This document shows positions 8,969 to 17,473 of a DNA stretch of 64,000 bases, piece after piece; within the stretch, counting starts at the first letter, position 1; every line of letters begins with the position of its first letter. Origin of the DNA: Allobosea robiniae (GTDB taxonomy: Bacteria; Pseudomonadota; Alphaproteobacteria; Rhizobiales; Beijerinckiaceae). Location: NCBI RefSeq assembly GCF_900102525.1, contig NZ_FNBZ01000004.1, forward strand, positions 124,001 to 188,000, read 5' to 3'. The notes beneath the pieces are model-generated. The model searched no databases. It was not told where the DNA came from and saw only the letters and a program-made list of their open reading frames with translations. Made by a program: the position numbers and the translations under genes.

Positions 8969-10624
8969 ATGAAGAAGGGTTCCGATCTTCTGGTCGAGGC
9001 GCTTGAGAACGAGGGCGTCGATCGCGTCTTCGGCGTTCCCGGCGAGGAAAATCTCGACGTCGTCGAATCCCTGCGCAAATCGAAGATCGAACTGGTGCTG
9101 ACGCGGCACGAGCAGGCCGCCGCCTTCATGGCGGCGACGCATGGGCGCCTCACCGGCCGACCCGGCGTCTGCATCGCGACGCTCGGACCGGGCGCGCTCA
9201 ATTTCTCGACCGGCGCGGCCTATGCCCATCTCGGCGCGATGCCGATGATCCTCATCACCGGGCAGAAGGCGATCATGACCGCGAAGCAGGCGCGCTTCCA
9301 GATCGTCGATGTCGTCGCCTCGATGCGCCCGCTGACCAAGATGACCCGCCAGATCGTCAGCCCCGCCAGCATTCCCTCGGTGGTGCGCGACGCCTTCCGC
9401 GTCGCGATGGAGGAGCGGCCGGGCCCCGTCCATCTCGAACTGCCCGAGGACGTGGCGGCCGAGGAGGTTGAGGACATTCCGGCGATCCCGGTCCATCCGC
9501 TGGATCGGCCGATCGCGCCGGCCGGAGCGATCGATCGGGCTGCACAGATGATCCTTGCCGCCAAGCGGCCGCTGGTGATGATCGGCGCCGCCGGCAACCG
9601 GCCGCGCCTGGTCGAGCCGCTCTCGGCTGCGGTCCGCCGCATCGGCCTGCCCTTCTTCAACACGCAGATGGGCAAGGGCGCCGTCACCGGCGGCTCGAAT
9701 CTCTATCTCGGAACCGCCGCACTCTCCGAAGGCGACTATGTCCATGAGGCCGTGGCCGCAGCCGACCTGATCATCGCGGTCGGCCACGACACGATCGAGA
9801 AGCCGCCCTTCCTGATGCGCAATGCCGGCGGGCCGAAGGTGGTCCATCTCGGTTTCCAGTCGGCCAATGTCGAGCAGGTCTATCACCCCGACGCCGAGGT
9901 GATCGGCGATATCGGCGTCACGATGACCGGGCTCGCCGAGCGGCTGGAAGGCAAGCTGCCCGAACAGAAGCAGACGCTGGAATTGCGCCAGAAGATCCTG
10001 GCGAAGATCAATGCCCGCTCGGAAGAGGACCGTTTCCCGGTGACACCGCAGCGGCTCGTCCATGACGTGCGCGCGGTGATGCCGGAGGACGGCATCGTCT
10101 GCCTCGACAACGGCATGTACAAGATCTGGTTTGCGCGGAACTACCGCACCCATGTCGCCAATACGCTCCTGCTCGACAATGCGCTGGCGACGATGGGCGC
10201 AGGCCTGCCCTCGGCGATGATGGCGGCGATGCTGCATCCGGAACGACGCGTCATGGCCGTCTGCGGCGATGGCGGGTTCATGATGAACTCGCAGGAGATG
10301 GAGACGGCGGTCCGGCTCGGGCTCAACCTCGTCGTGCTCGTCCTCAATGACGGAGCCTATGGCATGATCCGCTGGAAACAGGCCGTCGACCAGTTTCCGG
10401 ATTACGGCATGACCTTCGGCAATCCGGATTTCGTCGCCTATGCCAAGGCCTATGGCGCCAAGGGCTCGCGCGTGGCCTCGGCCGAAGCACTGGTGCCCAC
10501 TCTGGAGGCCGCCTTCAAGGGCGGCGGCGTCCATCTCGTCGATTGTCCGATCGATTATTCCGAGAACACCCGCGTTCTCGTCGAGGAACTCAGAAACAAG
10601 GTGCCGGACGTCGATCTCGCCTGA
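8969..10624 (+). CDS. Acetolactate synthase large subunit-like ThDP enzyme
   Basis: The protein has 551 residues and the three-domain architecture of ThDP-dependent acetolactate synthases and related decarboxylases. The catalytic Glu sits in VLTRHEQAAAFMAATHGR near the N-terminus. The central domain contains GDYVHEAVAAADLIIAVG. The C-terminal cofactor motif runs from CGDGGFMMNSQE to VLNDGAYGMI. No ilvN regulatory subunit follows, so a catabolic acetolactate synthase or a different 2-oxoacid decarboxylase/ligase is more likely than the biosynthetic enzyme. It lies 35 bases before an aldehyde dehydrogenase gene with which it almost certainly shares a transcript. The pair may make and oxidise an aldehyde or hydroxyketone; the substrate cannot be told from sequence. 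Confidence 0.8.
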   Translation: MKKGSDLLVEALENEGVDRVFGVPGEENLDVVESLRKSKIELVLTRHEQAAAFMAATHGRLTGRPGVCIATLGPGALNFSTGAAYAHLGAMPMILITGQKAIMTAKQARFQIVDVVASMRPLTKMTRQIVSPASIPSVVRDAFRVAMEERPGPVHLELPEDVAAEEVEDIPAIPVHPLDRPIAPAGAIDRAAQMILAAKRPLVMIGAAGNRPRLVEPLSAAVRRIGLPFFNTQMGKGAVTGGSNLYLGTAALSEGDYVHEAVAAADLIIAVGHDTIEKPPFLMRNAGGPKVVHLGFQSANVEQVYHPDAEVIGDIGVTMTGLAERLEGKLPEQKQTLELRQKILAKINARSEEDRFPVTPQRLVHDVRAVMPEDGIVCLDNGMYKIWFARNYRTHVANTLLLDNALATMGAGLPSAMMAAMLHPERRVMAVCGDGGFMMNSQEMETAVRLGLNLVVLVLNDGAYGMIRWKQAVDQFPDYGMTFGNPDFVAYAKAYGAKGSRVASAEALVPTLEAAFKGGGVHLVDCPIDYSENTRVLVEELRNKVPDVDLA

Positions 10625-10659
10625 TCCTCGGCACTCCCCGCGAATTCAAGGAGACGACC

Positions 10660-12042
10660 ATGCTCCAGGTTGTGCAAGCCTATGACCGCGCTCCGATCAC
10701 CGAGATCGAGACCGATGACGAGGCCGCGCTCGAACGCAAACTCCAGGCGGCTGAGGCCGTCTTCAAGGATCGCGACAACTGGCTGAAGCCGCATCAGCGC
10801 ATTGCGATCCTGCGCAAGCTCGCCGGCCTCCTCGAAGCCAGGCGCGACCATTTCGCCATGCAGATCGCGCGCGAAGGCGGCAAGCCGCTGCCGGACGCGA
10901 TCGTCGAGGCGAACCGGGCGGTCGACGGCATCCATAATGCCGCCGACGAACTCCGGAACTTCGCCGGGCGCGAGATCCCGATGGGGCTCTCGGCGGCGGC
11001 CGCCGATCGCTGGGCCTTCACCACCAAGGAGCCGATCGGCATCGTCGCGGCGATCTCGGCCTTCAACCACCCGCTCAACCTGATCGTGCATCAGGTCGCG
11101 CCGGCGATTGCGGTGGGCTGCCCGGTCATCGTCAAGCCGGCCGGCACGACCCCGCTCTCCTGCATCGATTTCGTCAAGCTGGTGCACGAGGCCGGGCTTC
11201 CGGAAGCCTGGTGCCAGACATTCGTGCCCGCAGAGACCGCGCTGGCAGAGAAGTTCGCGACCGATCCGCGCATCGCCTTCCTGAGCTTCATCGGCTCGGC
11301 CAAGGTCGGCTGGCATCTGCATTCCAAGCTCGCCCATGGCGCCCGCTCGGCGCTGGAGCATGGCGGCGTCGCCCCGGCGATCGTCGACAGGAGCGCCGAT
11401 CTCGACGCAATCATCGAGCCGATCGTGAAGGGCGGCTACTACCATGCGGGCCAGGTCTGCGTGTCGACGCAGCGCATCTATGTCCATGACGCGATCATCA
11501 ACGACTTCACCGAGCGGCTCGTGGCGCGGGTCAAGAAGCTGCGCACCGGCGACCCCACGCTGAAGGACACCGAGGTCGGGCCGCTGATCATCCCGAAGGA
11601 GGCCGACCGCGTCGCTTCCTGGATCGACGAGGCGGTGAAGGGCGGAGCCCGGCTCGCCACCGGCGGCAAGCGCCTGTCTGAGACGACGCTGGAGCCGACG
11701 GTGCTGATCGACCCTGATCCGGCCGCGCGCATCTCCAGCGAGGAGGTCTTCGGGCCGGTCGTCGCGATCTATCGCTACAGCAAGCTCGACGACGCTATCG
11801 CGCGGGCGAATTCCCTGCCTGTCGCCTTCCAGGCCAGCATCTTCGCGCAGGATATCGATGTCGCGATGCGGGCGGCAAACCGGCTCGACGCCTCCGCCGT
11901 GATGGTCAACGACCCGACCAGCTTCCGCGTCGACTGGATGCCCTTCGCCGGCCGGCGCGTCTCGGGCTACGGCACTGGCGGCATCCCCTACACGATGCAT
12001 GACATGACGCAGGAGAAGATGATCCTGCTGAAGCGGCGTTGA
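10660..12042 (+). CDS. NAD(P)+-dependent aldehyde dehydrogenase
   Basis: The protein has 460 residues and belongs to the aldehyde dehydrogenase superfamily. Visible elements are AISAFNHPLNLIVHQVAPAI (cofactor-domain start), the catalytic Cys in GQVCVSTQR, and the general-base Glu in ALEHGG, where the common form is LELGGK. EEVFGPVV near the end is also standard. The ATG at 10660 follows CAAGGAGACG; the open frame extends upstream into the ThDP gene but has no better start. The EHGG variant and the NHPLNL motif recall the phosphonoacetaldehyde/lactaldehyde-type subgroup, but the substrate is uncertain. It is the second gene of a two-gene unit and is followed by two hairpins. Confidence 0.87.
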   Translation: MLQVVQAYDRAPITEIETDDEAALERKLQAAEAVFKDRDNWLKPHQRIAILRKLAGLLEARRDHFAMQIAREGGKPLPDAIVEANRAVDGIHNAADELRNFAGREIPMGLSAAAADRWAFTTKEPIGIVAAISAFNHPLNLIVHQVAPAIAVGCPVIVKPAGTTPLSCIDFVKLVHEAGLPEAWCQTFVPAETALAEKFATDPRIAFLSFIGSAKVGWHLHSKLAHGARSALEHGGVAPAIVDRSADLDAIIEPIVKGGYYHAGQVCVSTQRIYVHDAIINDFTERLVARVKKLRTGDPTLKDTEVGPLIIPKEADRVASWIDEAVKGGARLATGGKRLSETTLEPTVLIDPDPAARISSEEVFGPVVAIYRYSKLDDAIARANSLPVAFQASIFAQDIDVAMRAANRLDASAVMVNDPTSFRVDWMPFAGRRVSGYGTGGIPYTMHDMTQEKMILLKRR

Positions 12043-12062
12043 GGAGACGCGGCCTCTCCGTC

Positions 12063-12147
12063 ATGGCCGGGCTTGTCCCGGCCATCCACGTCTTCCCTTG
12101 TCCGATGCGGTGTTCAAGACGTCGATGCTCGCCACCGGGGCGAGCAT
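12063..12147. repeat. Two adjacent extragenic palindromes (REP-like / terminator)
   Basis: Two hairpins follow the aldehyde dehydrogenase gene. The first pairs 12063-12071 with 12077-12085 (ATGGCCGGG / CCCGGCCAT), and the second pairs 12125-12133 with 12139-12147 (ATGCTCGCC / GGCGAGCAT). Each has a 9-bp perfect stem and a 5-base loop. The first resembles extragenic palindromes common in alphaproteobacterial genomes. Together they probably end the upstream operon. Confidence 0.6.
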
Positions 12148-12223
12148 GACGGTAGCTGCAAGACGACAACGCCGAGACGCGTGCAGCTCGGCCATGCTCT
12201 CGCAAGTATCCGGAGCATTCTCA

Positions 12224-12248
12224 ATAGTTTACGATCATTCTAAACTAT
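12224..12248. promoter_or_regulatory. Candidate Irr-binding ICE box upstream of the efe operon
   Basis: The palindrome ATAGTTTA-N9-TAAACTAT lies 97 bases before efeU. Its core reads TTTACGA-TCA-TTCTAAA at 12228-12244 and agrees, except at two positions of the left half, with the rhizobial iron-control element TTTAGAA-N3-TTCTAAA bound by the haem-sensing regulator Irr. Its position before an iron-uptake operon supports the call; binding itself is inferred. Confidence 0.6.
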
Positions 12249-12344
12249 CAGGATTTGGTTGACCCCTGCGCTGCGCGTGCCTAGGCACGGAGAATCTGCG
12301 CCGCGAATAGCCTGATCGCGACGTGCAACCGGGTCGGGTTCGCC

Positions 12345-14159
12345 GTGATCGTACCGTTTCTTATCATGCTCCGCGAAGGCATCGAGGCCGCGCTGATCGT
12401 CGGCATCGTCGCGAGCTATCTGGTCAGGAGCGGGCGGCGCGAGTGGCTGCCGGCGCTCTGGATCGGCGTCGGCCTCGCCTGCGCGGTGAGTCTCGCAGCC
12501 GGCGCGGCGCTCGACATCATCGTCGGTGAATTGCCCCAGCGCGGACAGGAATTGTTCGAGGCCGTGATCGGCCTGATCGCCGCGGCGATGCTGACCTCGA
12601 TGGTGTTCTGGATGCGCAAGGCGGCGCGCTCGATCAAGGGCGAATTGCAGGCCGGCGTCGATATGGCGCTGGCAGGCCCGCATCAGGGGCTCGCGCTGGT
12701 CGGGCTCGCCTTCCTCGCCGTCGTGCGCGAGGGGCTCGAATCCGTCTTCTTCCTGCTCGCCACCTTCCAGCAGAACAGCGGCTGGGCTCCGGCCCTCGGA
12801 GCAGGGCTTGGCATCGGATTGGCCGCCGTCATCGGCTACGCCATCTATGCGCTCGGGGTGAAGCTCAACCTGCGCAGCTTCTTCCGCTGGACCGGCATCC
12901 TGATCCTGTTCGTTGCGGCCGGACTCGTCGCGAATGCGGTGCGTTCCCTGCATGAAGCCGGGCTCTGGAACCATCTCCAGCAGAGCGTCTACGATCTCGG
13001 TACGATGCTGCCGGCCGACAGTGCGCTCGGCACAGTCCTTTCCGGCTTCTTCGGCTATCAGGAGCGGGCGGTGCTCGGCGAAGTCATCGCCTATCTCGCC
13101 TTCCTGATCCCGATGCTCGCCCTGTTCCTGGCCGGCGGCCGGCCGGAACAGGCAGCCGCAACGCCCCGCCTCGAAACGCGGCGCTCGCCCCGCCTGAAAC
13201 TGGCGGGCATCGGCACGCTGCTGCTGGTCTGCGGCGGTGCCGGCGCCTTCATCTATGCGGCCGGCACCGGCGCACGGCGAGCGGCCCAGGCCGGCACGGC
13301 CGATATCGCCATCGCGATCACCGACCGGACCTGCCAGCCGGCATTGCTGACGATCCCCGCCGGCAAGGCCAGCTTCGTCGTGAGCAATCGCAGCGAGCGC
13401 GTGCTGGAATGGGAGATCCTCGAGGGCGTCATGGTCGTGGAGGAACGCGAGAATATCGCGCCCGGCCAGTCGCGGCGACTGACGACACGGCTCGATCCGG
13501 GCGAATACGCCATCACCTGCGGATTACTGAGCGCACCGCGCGGCCGCCTGGTCGTGCAGGCCTCGACGACGCAGCCGCATCCGGCCCTGACCCTGATGGA
13601 CGTGGTCGGGCCGGCCGCCGAATATCGCGCCTTCCTGAGCGAACGTTCGGTCGCGCTCGGCACCGCGCTCGACGCCCTCGAAAGGGCACGGGACGCAGGC
13701 GATACGCAAGCCGCGGGCAAGGCCCGTCGTGAGGCTACCGCACTACTGCCCGCCCTCCGGCCCGCGGCGGCGGGCGATGCCGAGCTCGAAACCCTCTTCG
13801 GCAGGCTGCAAGCGGCCCTGGCGGGCGATGCAACCGCGGCGGATGCCGATGCCTTCCGCGCCGCGCTCGCCCAGCGCACCGTCCTGCCGGATACGATGCT
13901 GGCCGGCGCGATCGGCCTCCTGTCGCCCCCGGACAGCGAGACCGGCTCGCCCGAGGATGTCGCCGCCGCGCGCGCTATCGCAAAGCTGCTGCTGCCGCTG
14001 ACGGCACGCGTCGACCCCGAGCTGGCAGGGCGCGTCCGGGCCGACCTCGTGGCCTTGCCCAACGACGCCAAGCCGGGCGGGGCGCTGCGGGCGCTGGCCG
14101 AGGATCTCGCGGCCATGCGCAAGGCGCTCGCTTTGCCCGAAGCGGAGCGCAAGTCATGA
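12345..14159 (+). CDS. efeU: Iron permease EfeU (FTR1 family) fused to an EfeO-type cupredoxin domain
   Basis: The protein has 604 residues; a plain EfeU has about 280. Residues 1-265 are an FTR1 permease with seven helices and both iron-binding REGxE motifs (REGIE 10-14 and REGLE 128-132). A further helix (about 288-305) leads to a cupredoxin-like domain (about 319-406) with Cys330 and Cys392, matching the N-terminal domain of EfeO. The last 190 residues are predicted helical and open with DVVGPAAEYRAFLSE, similar to the first helix of the separate EfeO ([15 protein letters not shown]). It imports iron across the inner membrane, with the extra domains predicted periplasmic. The start is a GTG; the ribosome site is poor. 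Its stop overlaps efeB by 4 bases. Confidence 0.88.
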   Translation: MIVPFLIMLREGIEAALIVGIVASYLVRSGRREWLPALWIGVGLACAVSLAAGAALDIIVGELPQRGQELFEAVIGLIAAAMLTSMVFWMRKAARSIKGELQAGVDMALAGPHQGLALVGLAFLAVVREGLESVFFLLATFQQNSGWAPALGAGLGIGLAAVIGYAIYALGVKLNLRSFFRWTGILILFVAAGLVANAVRSLHEAGLWNHLQQSVYDLGTMLPADSALGTVLSGFFGYQERAVLGEVIAYLAFLIPMLALFLAGGRPEQAAATPRLETRRSPRLKLAGIGTLLLVCGGAGAFIYAAGTGARRAAQAGTADIAIAITDRTCQPALLTIPAGKASFVVSNRSERVLEWEILEGVMVVEERENIAPGQSRRLTTRLDPGEYAITCGLLSAPRGRLVVQASTTQPHPALTLMDVVGPAAEYRAFLSERSVALGTALDALERARDAGDTQAAGKARREATALLPALRPAAAGDAELETLFGRLQAALAGDATAADADAFRAALAQRTVLPDTMLAGAIGLLSPPDSETGSPEDVAAARAIAKLLLPLTARVDPELAGRVRADLVALPNDAKPGGALRALAEDLAAMRKALALPEAERKS

Positions 14160-15475
14160 CCAAGCCGACCAATCCCTTCACCCCCTCGCGACGCGCGCTC
14201 CTGACCGGCGGCGCAGTCGCCCTCGGTAACGCCTCATTGGCGCAGGCAGCGACCGAACCGGTCCAGAATCCGGCAGCTGCGCCGGAAAGCGGCACGACCG
14301 CACAGCGCCAGCCCTTCCATGGCATCCATCAATCCGGCATCGTCACGCCGCGCCCGGCGACCGGGCTCGTCGCCGCCTTCGACGTCACCGCGACCTCGCT
14401 CGACGAGCTCGAACGGCTGTTCCGGCTGCTCAACGAGCGCATCGCCTTCCTGATGCAGGGCGGAGAGGCCCCGACCGCCGATCCGGGCTTTCCGCCGCCG
14501 GACAGCGGCATCCTCGGGCCGGTCATCGCGCCCGACAATCTCACCGTCACCATCGCGCTCGGCGCTTCGCTCTTCGACGAGCGTTTCGGACTCGGCCCGC
14601 TGAAGCCGAAGCATCTGCAGCGGATGAAGCGCTTCCGCAACGACGCGCTCGACGGCGCGCTCTGCCATGGCGACCTCTTGCTGCAATTCTGCGCCAACAC
14701 CGCCGATACCAGCATCCATGCGCTGCGCGACATCCTGAAGAACGCGCCGGACCTGCTCCTGCTGCGCTGGAAGCAGGAGGGCACGGTGCCGGTGCTCAAG
14801 CCGAAGCAGGGCGAACCGGCCGAGAGCGCACGCAACCTGCTCGGCTTCCGCGACGGCACCGCCAATCCCGACGCCGCCGACACCGCGCTGATGGACCATC
14901 TCGTCTGGGTGCAATCCGGCCCCAGTGAGCCGGACTGGGCCGCAAATGGCAGCTATCAGGTCGTCCGGATCATCCGGAATTTCGTCGAGCGCTGGGACCG
15001 CACGCCGCTGGGCGAGCAGGAAGCGATCATGGGCCGCGAGAAGGCGAGCGGCGCGCCCTTCGGGGGCAGCCACGAATATGACGAACCGATCTATGCCAAC
15101 GATCCCGAGGGCAAGCGCACCAGGCTGGATGCCCATATCCGGCTCGCCAATCCGCGCCGGCCGGAGACCGAAGGCAGCCGCATGTTGCGCCGGCCTTTCA
15201 ACTATTCCAACGGCGTCACGCGCGCCGGCCAGCTCGACATGGGGCTGCTCTTCATCTGCTTCCAGCAGGACCTCGAGCGCAGCTTCATCGCCGTGCAGAA
15301 GCGGCTCGATGGCGAGCCGCTGGAGGAATACATCAAGCCCGTCGGCGGCGGCTATTTCTTCGCCCTGCCCGGCGTGCCGGATGGCGGGAGCTATCTCGGC
15401 GCCGGCCTGATCCGGGCGGCGCGCGGCATCGCACCGGCCTCGACGACCCCTTCCCCCCGCAAGACAGGAGATTGA
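14156..15475 (+). CDS. efeB: EfeB, Tat-exported dye-decolorising (DyP-type) haem peroxidase
   Basis: The protein has 439 residues. The N-terminus is a Tat signal (SRRALLTGG, Arg12-Arg13, ending near AQAA about residue 32), so the haem enzyme is exported folded to the periplasm. The DyP hallmark GFRDGTANP (230-238) carries the catalytic Asp233; the proximal haem His region lies in the C-terminal half. In the EfeUOB system EfeB is a haem peroxidase thought to act on iron (ferrous oxidation or haem iron release). Its start overlaps the efeU stop (ATGA), indicating translational coupling, and efeO follows after a single base. The gene order here is U-B-O rather than the E. coli U-O-B. Confidence 0.93.
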   Translation: MTKPTNPFTPSRRALLTGGAVALGNASLAQAATEPVQNPAAAPESGTTAQRQPFHGIHQSGIVTPRPATGLVAAFDVTATSLDELERLFRLLNERIAFLMQGGEAPTADPGFPPPDSGILGPVIAPDNLTVTIALGASLFDERFGLGPLKPKHLQRMKRFRNDALDGALCHGDLLLQFCANTADTSIHALRDILKNAPDLLLLRWKQEGTVPVLKPKQGEPAESARNLLGFRDGTANPDAADTALMDHLVWVQSGPSEPDWAANGSYQVVRIIRNFVERWDRTPLGEQEAIMGREKASGAPFGGSHEYDEPIYANDPEGKRTRLDAHIRLANPRRPETEGSRMLRRPFNYSNGVTRAGQLDMGLLFICFQQDLERSFIAVQKRLDGEPLEEYIKPVGGGYFFALPGVPDGGSYLGAGLIRAARGIAPASTTPSPRKTGD

Positions 15476-15476
15476 T

Positions 15477-16301
15477 ATGAGCTTGCGTCTCGCAGGGCTG
15501 GCCGGAGCCAGCCTGATCGCCGCTGTGACCGTCGGATCGGCGCAGGCCGCCTCGCCGCTCGACCTCGTGGCGCCGGTCGCCGAATACAAGCTCTATGTCT
15601 CCAAGGGAGTCGACCAGCTGGTGAAGGACACCAAGACCTTCACCGATGCGGTCAAGGCCGGCGACCTCGCCAAGGCCAAGACGCTCTATGCGCCGACGCG
15701 TGTCTCCTACGAGATGATAGAGCCGGTCGCCGAGCTGTTCAGCGATCTCGACGGCAAGATCGACGCGCGAGCCGACGACCATGAGAAAAAGGAAGAGGAC
15801 CCGGAATTCACCGGCTTCCATCGCCTCGAATACGGGCTCTTCGCCAAGAACAGCACGGAAGGGCTTGCTTCCTTCGCCGACAAGCTCATCGCCGACGTCA
15901 CCGAGTTGCAGAGCCGCATCAAGGGCCTGACGGTTCCGCCGGACAAGATGGTCGGTGGCGCGGCGGCGCTGATCGAGGAGGTCGCGGCGACCAAGATCTC
16001 CGGCGAGGAAGACCGCTACAGCCATACCGATCTCTGGGACTTCCAGGCCAATGTCGACGGCGCCAAGAAGATCGTCGACCTGCTGCGGCCGCTCGTCGTC
16101 AAGGAAGACAAGGCGCTGGCCGGGAAGATCGACGCCAATTTCGCGACGGTCGACAAGACGCTGGCCAAGTACAAGCTCAAGGACGGCGGCTTCGAGACCT
16201 ATGACAAGCTGAGCGAGGCCGACCGCAAGGCGCTCGCCGCAATGATCACGACGCTGGCGGAGGATCTCTCGAAGCTGCGCGGCGTGCTCGGCCTCGGCTG
16301 A
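15477..16301 (+). CDS. efeO: EfeO-type M75 (imelysin) periplasmic iron-binding protein without cupredoxin domain
   Basis: The protein has 274 residues with a Sec signal peptide (about 1-25, ending AQAA). The rest is an M75/imelysin helical domain containing the metal-binding HxxE motif as HRLE at 115-118 inside [11 protein letters not shown]. coli EfeO carries an N-terminal cupredoxin domain before M75. It is missing here, and a matching domain is found on the permease encoded two genes upstream. The protein presumably captures periplasmic iron and passes it to EfeU. The ATG follows an AGGAG site and lies one base after the efeB stop, so the three genes form one tight operon, probably controlled from the ICE-like box upstream. 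Confidence 0.9.
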   Translation: MSLRLAGLAGASLIAAVTVGSAQAASPLDLVAPVAEYKLYVSKGVDQLVKDTKTFTDAVKAGDLAKAKTLYAPTRVSYEMIEPVAELFSDLDGKIDARADDHEKKEEDPEFTGFHRLEYGLFAKNSTEGLASFADKLIADVTELQSRIKGLTVPPDKMVGGAAALIEEVAATKISGEEDRYSHTDLWDFQANVDGAKKIVDLLRPLVVKEDKALAGKIDANFATVDKTLAKYKLKDGGFETYDKLSEADRKALAAMITTLAEDLSKLRGVLGLG

Positions 16302-16408
16302 CATCAACCGGTTACGCAAGCGCGCCACTCGACAGGGGGGAGCCGATGCGCCATGGACGGCGCATCGGCGCGTGACGCCCCTCGCAATCCTGTCAACGGA
16401 CCGCCAGC

Positions 16409-17389
16409 ATGACCGCTTCCACCACGAACGCTCCCGCTTCCCAGGGCCGCATCGCCCTACTCGGTGCGCCCATCGAGGTCGGCGCCTCGCGCCGCGGCGC
16501 CCTGATGGGCCCGGCCGGCTTGCGCACCGCCGGCCTCGTCAGCGTGCTGGAAAGCCTCGGCTACACGGTCAGCGACCATGGCGACATCCTGCCGCGCGAC
16601 CTGACCACGGTCGACGGTCCGGCCCCGGCCAATGCCCGCTTCTACAACGAGATCGCCGCCTGGATGCGCGCGCTCAGCGCCCGCGCCTACGAGCTCGCCC
16701 GCTCCGGCGACACGCCGATCTTCCTCGGCGGCGACCACAGCCTGTCGATGGGCTCGGTCAACGGCGTCGCCCGCCACTGGCAGGAGCAGGGCCGCAAGCT
16801 CTTCGTGCTCTGGCTCGACGCCCATGCCGATTTCAACATGCCGGCGATCTCTCCTTCCGGGAACATGCACGGCATGTCCTCGGCCTTCCTCTGCGGCGAG
16901 GCCGGGCTCGACGACCTGCTGGGCTCCGAGCCGCGCGCCTCGATTTCGCATGAGCAGCTCAGCCTGTTCGGCATCCGCTCGATCGACCCGCTGGAGAAGG
17001 CCGCCGTGAAGGCGCGCGGTGTCGACATCGCCGACATGCGCGCCATCGACGAGCATGGCGTCGGCGTGCTGATCCGCAAGGTGATCGAGAAGGTGCGCGC
17101 GGCCAACGGCGTTCTGCACGTCTCGTTCGACGTCGATTTCCTCGATCCGCCGCTGGCGCCCGGCGTCGGCACCACCGTGCCGGGCGGCGCGACCTATCGC
17201 GAAGCGCATCTGGTGATGGAGCTCTTGCACGATTCCGGGCTGGTCCGCTCGATGGATATCGTCGAGCTCAACCCCTTCCTCGACGATCGCGGCCAGACGG
17301 CCCGCCTCGCGGTGGAGCTCGCCGGCAGTCTGTTCGGCCAGCAGATCACCGACCGGCAGACCCCGTCGAACGCGATCGGCGCCGCGTAA
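16409..17389 (+). CDS. rocF: Arginase
   Basis: The protein has 326 residues and is a ureohydrolase that splits arginine into ornithine and urea. The binuclear Mn2+ ligands are in place: His110 in FLGGDHS, Asp137, His139 and Asp141 in WLDAHADFN, and the Asp pair in SFDVDFLDP, with the ELNP motif near the end. ASRRGALMGPAGLR at the N-terminus (27-40) is typical of arginases rather than agmatinases. It stands alone downstream of the efe operon after a 107-base gap. The next gene, an oxidoreductase, starts behind a strong hairpin. No ornithine cyclodeaminase or rocR-type regulator is adjacent. Confidence 0.94.
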   Translation: MTASTTNAPASQGRIALLGAPIEVGASRRGALMGPAGLRTAGLVSVLESLGYTVSDHGDILPRDLTTVDGPAPANARFYNEIAAWMRALSARAYELARSGDTPIFLGGDHSLSMGSVNGVARHWQEQGRKLFVLWLDAHADFNMPAISPSGNMHGMSSAFLCGEAGLDDLLGSEPRASISHEQLSLFGIRSIDPLEKAAVKARGVDIADMRAIDEHGVGVLIRKVIEKVRAANGVLHVSFDVDFLDPPLAPGVGTTVPGGATYREAHLVMELLHDSGLVRSMDIVELNPFLDDRGQTARLAVELAGSLFGQQITDRQTPSNAIGAA

Positions 17390-17436
17390 GCCGCGTTTTC
17401 GCGAAAGCCGATCTTCATCCTTGCCTGATAGAGGCG

Positions 17437-17463
17437 GTTCCATCGGCTTCCAGCCGATGGAAC
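17437..17463 (+). terminator. 12-bp hairpin between rocF and the next start codon
   Basis: Bases 17437-17448 and 17452-17463 form a perfect 12-bp stem with a 3-base loop. It ends 10 bases before the next ATG and has no T-run. It could terminate rocF transcripts or shape translation of the downstream gene. Confidence 0.5.
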
Positions 17464-17473
17464 GGAATCGGGC

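Noticed and set aside
8834..10534. A 566-residue minus-strand frame opposite the ALS-like gene
   Set aside because: It has the same low-complexity Arg/His/Asp composition, no recognisable domain, and full overlap with a clear gene.
12063..12147. An insertion-sequence end or attachment site at the double hairpin
   Set aside because: No transposase, integrase or target duplication is visible nearby; the hairpins fit extragenic palindromes.
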